64,000 nt of DNA from the NCBI GenBank assembly GCA_934130085.1, contig CAKOXK010000002.1:1-64000 (forward strand). Direction: 5' to 3'. This document shows positions 54,866 through 63,914 of the stretch, in pieces. Made by a program: the position numbers and the translations under genes. The notes below the pieces were generated by a model. The model did not search any database and was not told where the DNA came from. It saw only the letters and a program-made list of their open reading frames with translations. Position 1 is the first letter of the stretch. Each line of letters starts with the position of its first letter. This DNA comes from an uncultured Clostridia bacterium. Lineage in GTDB: Bacteria; Bacillota; Clostridia; TANB77; CAG-508.

Positions 54866-55084
54866 TTACTTTGCTCTCCAAGTAATTCTACCTTTTGTTA
54901 AATCATAAGGTGATAATTCTAATTTTACTTTATCGCCTGGAAGAATTTTGATGTAATTCATTCTCAATTTTCCAGAGATATGAGCCAAAACTTCATGTCC
55001 ATTTTGTAATTTAACTTTAAATAGAGTATTAGGTAATGCTTCTGATACAACACCCTCAACCTCTATTACATCTTCTTTAGACAT
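54866..55084 (-). CDS. infA: Translation initiation factor IF-1
   Basis: A 72-residue OB-fold protein of exact family length: EDVIEVEGVVSEALPNTLFKVKL, HISGKLRMNYIKILPGDKV and LTKGRITWRAK. It blocks the ribosomal A site during initiation. It lies between map and rpmJ. Confidence 0.98.
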   Translation of the reverse strand: MSKEDVIEVEGVVSEALPNTLFKVKLQNGHEVLAHISGKLRMNYIKILPGDKVKLELSPYDLTKGRITWRAK

Positions 55085-55156
55085 ACGTCCTCCTTAAGTA
55101 ATTAGTTTGCATAATGCATTATTTTGTTGCAATAGCTATTATATTATATAATAATA

Positions 55157-55927
55157 TTATTCTAATGTCAATATTTCTGGTTCTTTTTCTGTAATTAAAA
55201 TCGTATTTTCATAGTGTGCTGATAGACTTTCATCATAAGTCCAGATAGACCATCCATCATCACCCTCACATATTTCTCTTGATCCTGCAACAACCATTGG
55301 TTCAATTGCAAGTGTCATTCCCGGCTCTAATCTTATACCTCTTCCGGCTTTTCCATAGTTTGGAATTCCTGGATCTTCGTGCATTTCTCTTCCGATACCG
55401 TGACCTTCAAATTCTCTTATTACATTAAATCCATTTTTTTCAACATAAGCTTGTATTGCGTGGCTAATATCTCCTAAACGGTTTCCTTTTTTTGCAAACT
55501 TTATGCCCTCAAAAAAAGCTTGCTTTGTAACTTCTACAAGTCTTTTAGCTTCGGGAGTTGTTTCACCTACGATGAAGGTTCTGCAACAATCACCGTTGAA
55601 TCCATCTTTATAAGCAACAAGATCACAGCTTATAATATCTCCTTCTCTTAGAACTACCCTTGATGAAGGAATTCCATGTATAATATTATCATTAACAGAT
55701 GCACAAATTGATGCTGGAAAATCAGGTACACCTTTCATTCCACTTGGATATCCTTTTTCTGCTGGTATTGCGCCATTTTCCTTCATTGTTTCTTCTGCTA
55801 TTCTATCTAGCTCAAGAGTTGTTACTCCAGGTTTAATTGCTCTTTCAATGGCCTTTTGTGCTAAGTTTGCAACTCTGCAAGCCTCTCTCATTTTTTCAAT
55901 TTCTGATTTCGACTTTATAGTTACCAT
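55157..55927 (-). CDS. map: Methionine aminopeptidase type I
   Basis: A 256-residue metalloenzyme that removes the initiator Met. NDNIIHGIPSSR, GDIISCDLVAYKDGFNGDCCRTF (metal-binding Asp residues), GHGIGREMHEDPGIPNYG (His), EPMV (Glu) and YENTILIT (Glu) are all present. It lies in the usual adk-map-infA order. Confidence 0.98.
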   Translation of the reverse strand: MVTIKSKSEIEKMREACRVANLAQKAIERAIKPGVTTLELDRIAEETMKENGAIPAEKGYPSGMKGVPDFPASICASVNDNIIHGIPSSRVVLREGDIISCDLVAYKDGFNGDCCRTFIVGETTPEAKRLVEVTKQAFFEGIKFAKKGNRLGDISHAIQAYVEKNGFNVIREFEGHGIGREMHEDPGIPNYGKAGRGIRLEPGMTLAIEPMVVAGSREICEGDDGWSIWTYDESLSAHYENTILITEKEPEILTLE

Positions 55928-56102
55928 TTGTTTTGCCTTTCTATAATATAATGTTTTGAAAGATTTTCATTTGCCATTTATTTCAAATGTAAATTACTCA
56001 TCATTCAAAACATAATTATTTGTAATTTTTTAAATATTTATTATCATTTATAATACTTTTAATCCTTAGTTACTTATTGTTTAATACTTGTATTAAGTAT
56101 TC

Positions 56103-56172
56103 GATATTTAGTATTTAATATTTAATATTTAATATTTAATATTTGATATTTGATATTTAGTATTTGATATTA
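56103..56172. repeat. Heptanucleotide tandem repeat (RATATTT)
   Basis: Ten consecutive 7-base units of AATATTT, GATATTT or AGTATTT lie between adk and map. This is the longest of three such arrays in the window. Confidence 0.85.
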
Positions 56173-56222
56173 AATTCTCATTTTTTAATTCTGAGTGTTT
56201 AACATTAATATTGCATTTAGTT

Positions 56223-56888
56223 TTATTTTAAATGCTCTTCAATTTTTGCAATTGATTTTGCTGTTGTATCTTCCTTAGTTGTAGCTGAATATATGTTTAT
56301 ATCAACTGACTCTAATAAATTTTCATTTTTGTAGTATTCAATTAAAGGTGCTGTATTTTTATAATATACTTCTAGTCTTTGTTTAATTGTTTCTGGATTA
56401 TCATCTTTTCTTTTTACTAGAGTACTACCACATTTATCACATATTCCTTCAACCTTTGGAGGCATAAATATTGTATTATATGATGCTCCGCATTCTTTAT
56501 TTGGGCATATAATTCTACTTGATGTTCTTTTAATTATATCTTCATCTGGAACACATAGGTTAATAACAGTAGTTACTTGCTTACCTTTTTCATTAAGATA
56601 TTTTTTAAGTGACTCTGCTTGGTTTATTGTTCTTGGAAATCCATCAAGTAAAGCTCCTCCTTCTAAACCATCAAGTGTTTTTTCACACATTGCAATTGTT
56701 ATCTCATCTGGAACTAGTTGGCCTTTTGATATATATTCTTCTGCTTTCTTGCCAAGTTCAGTATGATTTTTCATCTCATTTCTGAAAATATCACCTGTTG
56801 CAACATGTGCTAAATTGTAGTGTTTGCATATTTCTGCACCTATTGTACCTTTTCCTGTACCAGGCGCTCCTAACATAATTATATACAT
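56223..56888 (-). CDS. adk: Adenylate kinase, zinc-lid type
   Basis: A 221-residue kinase interconverting AMP, ATP and ADP. The P-loop GAPGTGKGTIG follows the start, and DGFPRTINQAESL is conserved. The lid holds a four-Cys zinc site (CPNKEC and CDKCGS), common in Gram-positives. The frame is open 12 codons further to a TTG at 56924, but the ATG at 56888 has AAAGGA nine bases upstream and matches the family. It follows secY. Confidence 0.97.
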   Translation of the reverse strand: MYIIMLGAPGTGKGTIGAEICKHYNLAHVATGDIFRNEMKNHTELGKKAEEYISKGQLVPDEITIAMCEKTLDGLEGGALLDGFPRTINQAESLKKYLNEKGKQVTTVINLCVPDEDIIKRTSSRIICPNKECGASYNTIFMPPKVEGICDKCGSTLVKRKDDNPETIKQRLEVYYKNTAPLIEYYKNENLLESVDINIYSATTKEDTTAKSIAKIEEHLK

Positions 56889-56969
56889 ATTAAAAAATCC
56901 TTTCTTTTGTTTTAGAAAATTCAAAAGAGCCTCTTTATGCTTTCGCTTTAAGTTGGCTCTTTTCTAATA

Positions 56970-58298
56970 TTATTTTTCCAAAAATCCTTTATAGTGTTTC
57001 ATTACTAATAATGATTGTAATTGTTGACTTAATTCAATTGCAACTCCTACAACAATTAATACTGATGATCCACCAAATGCTGTATTTAGTCCTGTAAATC
57101 TTGCGAACATTGGAATAATAGCAATAGCTGCTAAGAAAATACCACCAAATAATGTAACTTTTGAAAGTACACTTGAAAGATACTCTGCTGTAGGTCTTCC
57201 TGCTCTTATTCCTGGAATAAATCCACCATTTTGTTTAATATTATTTGCAACTTCAGCTGGGTTAAATGTAGCATACGTATAAAAATATGTAAATCCAATT
57301 ATTAGTAGCAAATAGATTGCTGCATTAATTATAGTATATTGCCATCCAACGTTTGATGATGATGTTGCAATAGATAAATTATATAAAACTCTTAATAAGC
57401 CCGAATGTGTTTCAATATCTTTTACAAATATTTCAATACACATTGCTGGGAATGTCATGAAAGACGAAGCAAAAATTATTGGCATAACACTTGCCATTGC
57501 TGGCTTAATTGGTATATGTGTATTTTGTGCTCCAACCATTCTTCTTCCAACAACTTTTTTAGAATATTGAACTGGTACTCTTCTTTCTGCTAATTGTACT
57601 AATATAACACCAACTACAAGAATTAATACCCCAACAATAATTAATATTGCAGTAATTAATCCTTTTGTTGAAAAACTTCCGGCATCATCTTTTATTAATC
57701 CAAAAATTTGAATTAATGCTGATGGTAAGCTTGAAACAATACCTGCAAAAATTAGCATTGATATACCATTTCCAATTCCTTTTGTAGTGATTTTATCTCC
57801 TAGCCACATAAGTAGTGATGTTCCTGCAACAAGTGCAGCAATTATTACAATTGCAGCTAGTACTCCTGTATCAACAAATATTCCGCTAGCTTTATATGAG
57901 AAATATACACCTAAAGCTTCTATTAAAGCTAATATCAAAGAAATTATTTTTGTAATTCTATCAATCTTTTTACGACCTTCTTCTCCACCTTCTTTTGTTA
58001 ATCTTTCAAGTGAAGGAATTACCATAGCCATCAATTGTACAACAATTGATGCCGTAATATATGGCGTGATTGACATTGCAAATATTGATAGTCTTGAAAA
58101 AGCTCCTCCTGATACTATGTTAATTAAACCTGTAATTCCATTTGTATATTGTGACATGGTGTCATTTAACGTTCCAATGTTAACCATTGGAACAGTTATA
58201 TAACATCCTAATCTGAATATTACAAGAAGAAGTAAGGTATATAACATCTTCTTTCTGATTTCAGGAGTTTTTAGTGCGTTTTTAATTGTTTTAAACAA
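56970..58298 (-). CDS. secY: Protein translocase subunit SecY
   Basis: A 442-residue channel with ten membrane segments. ITPYITASIVVQL, LERLTKEGGEEGRKKID, GNGISMLIFAGI, AERRVPVQYSKK (cytoplasmic loop with the conserved Arg residues that contact SecA and ribosome) and NGGFIPGIRAGRPTAEYL are standard. It follows rplO by one base. Confidence 0.98.
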   Translation of the reverse strand: MFKTIKNALKTPEIRKKMLYTLLLLVIFRLGCYITVPMVNIGTLNDTMSQYTNGITGLINIVSGGAFSRLSIFAMSITPYITASIVVQLMAMVIPSLERLTKEGGEEGRKKIDRITKIISLILALIEALGVYFSYKASGIFVDTGVLAAIVIIAALVAGTSLLMWLGDKITTKGIGNGISMLIFAGIVSSLPSALIQIFGLIKDDAGSFSTKGLITAILIIVGVLILVVGVILVQLAERRVPVQYSKKVVGRRMVGAQNTHIPIKPAMASVMPIIFASSFMTFPAMCIEIFVKDIETHSGLLRVLYNLSIATSSSNVGWQYTIINAAIYLLLIIGFTYFYTYATFNPAEVANNIKQNGGFIPGIRAGRPTAEYLSSVLSKVTLFGGIFLAAIAIIPMFARFTGLNTAFGGSSVLIVVGVAIELSQQLQSLLVMKHYKGFLEK

Positions 58299-58299
58299 A

Positions 58300-58737
58300 C
58301 TAAATCACCTCTGTCTTTCCGCCTAAGGCTTCAATTTGTTCTTTTGCAGCCTTTGTGAATTTTACAGCTTTAACAGTTAGTTTCTTTTCAAGTTTTCCAG
58401 TTGCAAGTACAACGATACCATCATTTGCTTTTGCAATTATTCCATCTTTTATTAGGCTTTCAGCGTCAACTACTGCACTTGTTGAATGGTTTAACATTGT
58501 TAGAGTTACTTCAGTATAATTCTTTGCAAATTTACTGTTGTTGAATCCTCTTTTTGGTAATCTTCTATATAATGGTGTTTGACCACCTTCGAATCCACGT
58601 CTAACTCCGCCACCTGATCTGGCTTTTTGACCCTTATGTCCTCTTCCAGATGTTTTTCCAAGACCTGAACCAATTCCACGTCCAACTCTTGTTCTTTTTG
58701 TTTTCTTATCTGCTGGTTTTAATTCATCTAGTTTCAT
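58300..58737 (-). CDS. rplO: 50S ribosomal protein L15
   Basis: A 145-residue L15: MKLDELKPADKKTKRTRVGRG, GLGKTSGRGHKGQKARSGGG, and EGGQTPLYRRLPKRGF. It follows rpsE with only 41 bases between, leaving no room for rpmD. Confidence 0.98.
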   Translation of the reverse strand: MKLDELKPADKKTKRTRVGRGIGSGLGKTSGRGHKGQKARSGGGVRRGFEGGQTPLYRRLPKRGFNNSKFAKNYTEVTLTMLNHSTSAVVDAESLIKDGIIAKANDGIVVLATGKLEKKLTVKAVKFTKAAKEQIEALGGKTEVI

Positions 58738-58778
58738 TTATGGATTACACCTCCTCGTCATATTATTTTATTAAATTA

Positions 58779-59282
58779 TTATTTAAGGTCTTCTACTTTA
58801 AGTCCTCTCTTTTTAGCAACTTGTTCAATTGTTTCCATGTTCTTCAATCCTTCTAATGTTGCGTAAACAACGTTTCTTGGATTGTTTGTTCCTAGAACCT
58901 TAGTTCTAACATCTCTATATCCTGCAAGTTCTAATACAGGTCTTACACTTCCTCCAGTAATAAGTCCAGTACCTTCTTCAGCAGGTTTTAACATAACGCT
59001 TGCACTTCCAAATTTTCCAACATACTCGTGTGGAACTGTTGTTCCAACGATTGGAACCTCGATTAAATTTTTCTTTGCATCTTCAATTGCTTTCTTTATT
59101 GCATCTGGAACTTCTGCAGCTTTTCCGTTTCCAACACCTACATGTCCTGCTCCGTCGCCAACTACAACTACAGCACTAAATCTAAAAGTTCTACCGCCCT
59201 TAACAACTTTTGCAACTCTGTTAATTGCAACAACTTTTTCATTTAATCCATCATTTTCTTGTTTTTCACGTCTATCTTGCAC
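58779..59282 (-). CDS. rpsE: 30S ribosomal protein S5
   Basis: A 167-residue S5 with the double-stranded-RNA-like N-terminal domain (VVAINRVAKVVKGGRTFRFSA, GDGAGHVGVGNGKA) and the conserved LELAGYRDVRTKVLGTNN. Confidence 0.98.
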   Translation of the reverse strand: MQDRREKQENDGLNEKVVAINRVAKVVKGGRTFRFSAVVVVGDGAGHVGVGNGKAAEVPDAIKKAIEDAKKNLIEVPIVGTTVPHEYVGKFGSASVMLKPAEEGTGLITGGSVRPVLELAGYRDVRTKVLGTNNPRNVVYATLEGLKNMETIEQVAKKRGLKVEDLK

Positions 59283-59303
59283 TTTTTGTTTCCCTCCTTT
59301 TTT

Positions 59304-59663
59304 TTAAAATTTAAGTCCGCCTTCTCTTGCGCTCTCAGCTAATTCTTTGATAACTCCGTGATATAGGTAACCACTTCTATCAAATACTACATTTGTTATC
59401 TTCTTCTCTATAGCTCTTGATGCTATTAATTTTCCAACTTCTTGAGCTGCAACTTTATTAGCATGTTTTTCTTTAACTTCTTTATCAAGTGTTGATGCAG
59501 AAACTAAAGTAACACCTTTAACATCATCAATGATTTGAGCATATATTCCTGTATTTGATCTAAAAACACATAGTCTTGGGCATTCTGCTGTTCCAGAAAT
59601 CTTATTACGAACTCTAGCATGTCTTCTTGCTCTTTCAAATTTTCTATTTGTCTTTGAAATCAT
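59304..59663 (-). CDS. rplR: 50S ribosomal protein L18
   Basis: A 119-residue 5S-rRNA-binding protein: RRHARVRNKISGTAECPRLCV, and the end FDRSGYLYHGVIKELAESAR. Confidence 0.98.
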   Translation of the reverse strand: MISKTNRKFERARRHARVRNKISGTAECPRLCVFRSNTGIYAQIIDDVKGVTLVSASTLDKEVKEKHANKVAAQEVGKLIASRAIEKKITNVVFDRSGYLYHGVIKELAESAREGGLKF

Positions 59664-59699
59664 TTTATTCTCCTTTCTTAAGCTTTAAAAGTTTAATTT

Positions 59700-60233
59700 T
59701 TATTTCTTACCTGTTTTACCTTCTTTACGTCTAATATGTTCTTCAACATATTTTATTCCTTTACCCTTGTAAACCTCAGGTGGTCTCTTTGATCTAACTA
59801 CTGCTGCAGTTTGACCAACAGCCTCTTTGCTAATTCCTCTAACAATTATTGTGTTAGCATCTGGAACCTCAAAAGTTATTCCTTCTGGTGCTTCCATAAT
59901 TACTTGATGTGAATATCCTAAATTCATAACTAAGTTTGTACCTTGTTTTTGTGCTCTATATCCAACACCATTTATTTGAAGTGTTCTTGTAAATTCTTTT
60001 TCAACACCCTCAATCATGTTGCTTATTAATGTTCTTGTTAAGCCATGTAGATTTCCATTTTGTTCGTTGTCAATTGAAACGATAACTTCATTTCCTTCTA
60101 CTTTTACATTTACAGCTTCATTTAGGTCTCTTTCAAGAGTTCCTTTTGGGCCTTTAACAGTTATATGATTTTTATCAATTGTAACTGTAACGCCTGCTGG
60201 AATTGCAACTGGCTTCTTTCCAATTCTAGACAT
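59700..60233 (-). CDS. rplF: 50S ribosomal protein L6
   Basis: A 177-residue L6: SRIGKKPVAIPAGVTVTIDK at the start, LQINGVGYRAQKQGTNLVMN in the middle and RPPEVYKGKGIKYVEEHIRR at the end. Confidence 0.98.
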   Translation of the reverse strand: MSRIGKKPVAIPAGVTVTIDKNHITVKGPKGTLERDLNEAVNVKVEGNEVIVSIDNEQNGNLHGLTRTLISNMIEGVEKEFTRTLQINGVGYRAQKQGTNLVMNLGYSHQVIMEAPEGITFEVPDANTIIVRGISKEAVGQTAAVVRSKRPPEVYKGKGIKYVEEHIRRKEGKTGKK

Positions 60234-60336
60234 TTTGGGTTATCCTCCTTCTTATAATATTCAAAAATGCTATGCATTTCTTTTCAATTTTTATCTTTAT
60301 AATACAATTTTGCAATCAATAAATTGATTTAATATA

Positions 60337-60735
60337 TTACCAGATATATGCTAGGACTTCTCCTCCTAGGTTATCTTTTCTAGCTTCTTTGTCTGTTTTA
60401 ATTCCTTTTGATGTAGAAATTAAAGCAATTCCTAATCCATTAAGAACTTGTGGAAGTTCATCTTTAGAAGCATATATACGTAAACCTGGCTTTGATATTC
60501 TCTTTAAACCAGATATAACTCTTTTTCCGTTTTCATCATATTTTAAAGTAATTCTGATGATTCCTTGTTTTTCATCTTTTATTTCTTCAAAAGACTTTAT
60601 GTATCCTTCATTTACAAGAATTTGTGCAATTGCTCTTTTCATGTTTGATGCAGGTACATCAACTGTTTGATGTTTTGATGTGTTTGCATTTCTGATTCTT
60701 GTAAGCATATCAGCTATAGGATCTGTTATATTCAT
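60337..60735 (-). CDS. rpsH: 30S ribosomal protein S8
   Basis: A 132-residue S8: DPIADMLTRIRNAN at the start and GLGIALISTSKGIKTDKEAR with GGEVLAYIW at the end. It ends about 100 bases before rplF. Confidence 0.98.
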   Translation of the reverse strand: MNITDPIADMLTRIRNANTSKHQTVDVPASNMKRAIAQILVNEGYIKSFEEIKDEKQGIIRITLKYDENGKRVISGLKRISKPGLRIYASKDELPQVLNGLGIALISTSKGIKTDKEARKDNLGGEVLAYIW

Positions 60736-60759
60736 TTGCTTTCCCTCCTTTTTTATTTA

Positions 60760-60945
60760 TTACCAGCTTGCCTTCTTAACTCCTGGAATTTCACCTTTAT
60801 GAGCTAATTCTCTGAAGCATTCACGGCATACGCCATATTTTCTAATATAAGCATGTGGTCTTCCGCAAATTTTGCATCTGTTATATTCTCTTGTTTTATA
60901 TTTTTGTACTTTTTGTTGTTTAACTTTTAAAGATTTCTTAGCCAT
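60760..60945 (-). CDS. rpsN: 30S ribosomal protein S14, zinc-type
   Basis: A 61-residue S14 with the CKICGRP and CRECF zinc pairs (Cys-x2-Cys twice) and the KASW ending, the short zinc form used as the main S14 in Firmicutes. Confidence 0.98.
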   Translation of the reverse strand: MAKKSLKVKQQKVQKYKTREYNRCKICGRPHAYIRKYGVCRECFRELAHKGEIPGVKKASW

Positions 60946-60970
60946 TGCTCCTTTTTTCCTCCTTCATTAA

Positions 60971-61510
60971 TTATTTTTTGAAAGGCATTCCAAGAAGAGT
61001 TAATAGCTCTTTTGCCTCTTCATCAGTCTTTGCTGTAGTAACAAAGATTATATCCATTCCTCTAATTTTATCGATTTTATCATATTCGATTTCTGGGAAA
61101 ATTAATTGCTCTTTTATACCCATTGAGTAATTTCCTCTTCCATCAAAAGCATCTCCTGATACTCCTCTAAAATCTCTAACTCTTGGTAATGCTACATTGA
61201 ATAGTTTGTAAGCAAAATCATACATTTTTCCTTTTCTTAATGTAACTTTTACACCAATATTAACTCCTGCTCTAATTTTGAATGCAGCTATAGCTTTTTT
61301 AGCTTTAGTTACAACTGGTTTTTGACCTGTTATTGCAGTTATATCTTTTACAGCTCCTTCTAATGATTTTGGATTTTCTTTTATATCACCTAAACCAACA
61401 TTTAGAACGATTTTATCTAGCTTTGGAACTTCCATTATAGATTTATATCCAAATTTTTTCATCATTGCTGGAACTATCTCTTTTTCATATTGTTCTCTTA
61501 ATATTTCCAT
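60971..61510 (-). CDS. rplE: 50S ribosomal protein L5
   Basis: A 179-residue 5S-rRNA-associated protein: LDKIVLNVGLGDIKENPK, ITGQKPVVTKAKKAIAAFKI and DFRGVSGDAFDGRGNYSMGI. Confidence 0.98.
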   Translation of the reverse strand: MEILREQYEKEIVPAMMKKFGYKSIMEVPKLDKIVLNVGLGDIKENPKSLEGAVKDITAITGQKPVVTKAKKAIAAFKIRAGVNIGVKVTLRKGKMYDFAYKLFNVALPRVRDFRGVSGDAFDGRGNYSMGIKEQLIFPEIEYDKIDKIRGMDIIFVTTAKTDEEAKELLTLLGMPFKK

Positions 61511-61538
61511 AAGTCTAAATAGACCTCCTTTCCTTCAA

Positions 61539-61850
61539 TTATTTGTTTAACTCTGCTCCACAACTCTTGCAAATACGAACTTTTTTGTCTCCTTCAACTT
61601 TGTAACCAACTCTTACTGCTTTATTGCATTTTGGGCATATTACTTGAAGCTTACTTGCATTTACTGGATGCTCAGATGCTATAATTCCGCCTGTTTCTCC
61701 TGCTTTCTTAGGCTTTGTTGCTTTTTTTCTGATATTTACATCTTTAACAACTACTTTGTTTGACTTTGGTAAAACAGTTAAAACTTCACCTGTTTTTCCT
61801 TTATCATTTCCAGATAATACTTTTACAGTATCTCCTTTTCTAAGTTTCAT
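61539..61850 (-). CDS. rplX: 50S ribosomal protein L24
   Basis: A 103-residue L24 with a KOW motif (KLRKGDTVKVLSGNDKGKTG) and a C-terminal CPKCNKAVRVGYK plus CKSCGAELNK Cys-rich end. The ATG at 61850 has AGAGGTG six bases upstream. A GTG three codons earlier is a weaker choice. Confidence 0.96.
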   Translation of the reverse strand: MKLRKGDTVKVLSGNDKGKTGEVLTVLPKSNKVVVKDVNIRKKATKPKKAGETGGIIASEHPVNASKLQVICPKCNKAVRVGYKVEGDKKVRICKSCGAELNK

Positions 61851-61886
61851 ATTTTTCACCTCTTTCTTTGAAAAGATTGTTATTTA

Positions 61887-62255
61887 TTATAATACTTCTG
61901 GTGCTAATGATAGAATTTTCATATATTCTTTATCTCTTAGCTCTCTTGCTACTGGTCCAAATATACGTGTTCCAGTTGGTGTTTTATCATCTTTTATAAT
62001 AACAGCTGCATTTTCATCAAATCTAACTACTGTTCCGTCAGCTCTTTGAATAGGCTTTTTAGTTCTAACAACTACTGCTTTAACTACTTGACCTTTTTTT
62101 ACAACTCCACCTGGTGTTGCTGTTTTAACTGATGCAACTATTACGTCTCCTACCTTGGCATATTTTCTATAAGAACCACCAAGGCATCTGATACACATAA
62201 TTTCTTTTGCTCCTGTGTTATCAGCTACTTTTAGTATAGTTTGTTGCTGTACCAT
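61887..62255 (-). CDS. rplN: 50S ribosomal protein L14
   Basis: A 122-residue L14 of exact family length: VQQQTILKVADNTGAKEIMC at the start and GPVARELRDKEYMKILSLAPEVL-type end. Confidence 0.98.
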   Translation of the reverse strand: MVQQQTILKVADNTGAKEIMCIRCLGGSYRKYAKVGDVIVASVKTATPGGVVKKGQVVKAVVVRTKKPIQRADGTVVRFDENAAVIIKDDKTPTGTRIFGPVARELRDKEYMKILSLAPEVL

Positions 62256-62292
62256 AGTAAAATTCCTCCTTCTTTTTGGTTATATCTTTAAA

Positions 62293-62553
62293 CTATTTTA
62301 TAATTGCCTTTTCAGTTATTTCAACAACTCTCCATCTTTTATCTTTTGATAAAGGTCTTGTTTCCATAACTTTAACTGTATCACCAATTTGGCATTGATT
62401 CTCACCGTCATGAGCCTTTAGTTTGTATGTTGACTTTTTGATTTTTCCATAAATTTTGTCCATTTTTCTTGTTTCAACTGCAACAACAACTGTTTTATCC
62501 ATTTTGTTCGATACAACTTTGCCGATCATAGTTTTACGAAGATTTCTTTCCAT
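62293..62553 (-). CDS. rpsQ: 30S ribosomal protein S17
   Basis: An 86-residue OB-fold S17: RKTMIGKVVSNKMDKTVVV, KAHDGENQCQIGDTV and METRPLSKDKRWRVVEI. Confidence 0.98.
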   Translation of the reverse strand: MERNLRKTMIGKVVSNKMDKTVVVAVETRKMDKIYGKIKKSTYKLKAHDGENQCQIGDTVKVMETRPLSKDKRWRVVEITEKAIIK

Positions 62554-62607
62554 TACTTAGGTATCTCCTTTCTTAAATTCTTAATAATTCTAACATTCAT
62601 AGTTTAA

Positions 62608-62811
62608 TTATTTTGCTTCTTCTTGAAGCTTTCTTTGTGTTAAAACTGTATTTATTCTTGCAATGTCTTTCTTTACTTCTTTGATTTTCATAGGATTATC
62701 TAATCCATTTGTTGCTAAACTAAATCTTAGTTTAAATAACTCTTGTTTTAATTCTCCTAATTCTTTCTCTAAGTCAGGTGAAGACATTTCCTTAATCTTA
62801 TTTATCTTCAT
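62608..62811 (-). CDS. rpmC: 50S ribosomal protein L29
   Basis: A 67-residue L29: MKINKIKEMSSPDLEKELGE, LKQELFKLRFSLATNGL and IARINTVLTQR. The ATG at 62811 has AGGTGG eight bases upstream. The frame also starts with two GTG codons at 62823. It overlaps the end of rplP by 14 bases. Confidence 0.96.
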   Translation of the reverse strand: MKINKIKEMSSPDLEKELGELKQELFKLRFSLATNGLDNPMKIKEVKKDIARINTVLTQRKLQEEAK

Positions 62812-63244
62812 CTTTATCACCACCTATTTCAGTTTCTTCTTTTTTAATAAATTTTGACTTAACAGATAGTTTTGAACCAGCTAGTCTAAGAGCTTCTCTG
62901 GCAACATCTTCTGATACGCCACCCATCTCAAACATAACTCTTCCTGGTTTTACATTGGCTACCCAATATTCAACATTACCCTTTCCTTTACCCATACGAG
63001 TTCCGATAGGTTTTGCTGTAACTGGTTTGTCAGGGAAGATTTTAATCCAAACTTTTCCGCCTCTTTTAATATATCTTGTCATAGCAACACGGGCTGCTTC
63101 TATTTGGTTTGATGTGATTTGACCAAGCTCTAATGCTTGTAAACCATATTGACCTTCATATACTTTATTTCCTCTTGTTGCCTTTCCTCTGTTTCTACCT
63201 TTTTGTTGTTTTCTAAACTTAGTCTTTTTTGGCATTAATGGCAT
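62798..63244 (-). CDS. rplP: 50S ribosomal protein L16
   Basis: A 148-residue L16: MPLMPKKTKFRKQQKGRNRG, GGKVWIKIFPDKPVTAKPIG and VSEDVAREALRLAGSKL. GGAGG lies eight bases before the ATG at 63244, deciding this start over the second Met. It overlaps rpsC by 26 bases. Confidence 0.98.
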   Translation of the reverse strand: MPLMPKKTKFRKQQKGRNRGKATRGNKVYEGQYGLQALELGQITSNQIEAARVAMTRYIKRGGKVWIKIFPDKPVTAKPIGTRMGKGKGNVEYWVANVKPGRVMFEMGGVSEDVAREALRLAGSKLSVKSKFIKKEETEIGGDKDEDK

Positions 63245-63908
63245 GATTATCTCCTCCTTCCATTACTTTTTGTTTTCTTTCTGGAAGAACTTCGCCTTTA
63301 TATATCCAAACTTTAACACCAACTTTTCCATAAGTTGTATTTGCTTCTGCAAATCCATAATCAATATCAGCTCTTAAAGTTTGAAGAGGAACTGTACCTT
63401 CTTTGTAGAATTCAGTTCTTGCCATATCAGCTCCGCCTAATCTACCAGAGCATGCTGCTTTAATACCTAAAGCTCCTGCTTTCATTGCTTTTTGCATACA
63501 TTGTTTCATTGCACGTCTGAATGAAATTCTTCTTTCTAGTTGTCCTGCAATATTTTCTGCAACTAGTTGAGCATTTGTATCAACATCTTTAACCTCAACT
63601 ATGTTTAGGTTAACTTGTTTGTTAATCATCTTCTCTAATTCTTGTTTTAAGCTTTCAGCTAAGTTTCCACCTTTTCCTATTACAAGGCCAGGTTTAGCTG
63701 TGTAAACATTTACTTTAACAAATTTAGATGTTCTTTCAATTTCAATTTTTGAAATACCACTAACATATAACTTTTTCTTTATATACTCACGAATTTTATG
63801 GTCTTCTACTACGTATTCTCCAAAATGTTTTTTATCAGCATACCATTTAGAATTCCAGTCGTTTATTACACCAACTCTAAATCCGCGTGGATCAATTTTT
63901 TGTCCCAT
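63219..63908 (-). CDS. rpsC: 30S ribosomal protein S3
   Basis: A 229-residue S3 with a KH domain (KPGLVIGKGGNLAESLKQEL) and MGQKIDPRGFRVGVINDWNSK at the start. GAGIKA-type AGALGIKAACSGRLGGADMAR and TYGKVGVKVWIYKGE are conserved. It follows rplV. Confidence 0.98.
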   Translation of the reverse strand: MGQKIDPRGFRVGVINDWNSKWYADKKHFGEYVVEDHKIREYIKKKLYVSGISKIEIERTSKFVKVNVYTAKPGLVIGKGGNLAESLKQELEKMINKQVNLNIVEVKDVDTNAQLVAENIAGQLERRISFRRAMKQCMQKAMKAGALGIKAACSGRLGGADMARTEFYKEGTVPLQTLRADIDYGFAEANTTYGKVGVKVWIYKGEVLPERKQKVMEGGDNHAINAKKD

Positions 63909-63914
63909 CTTAGA

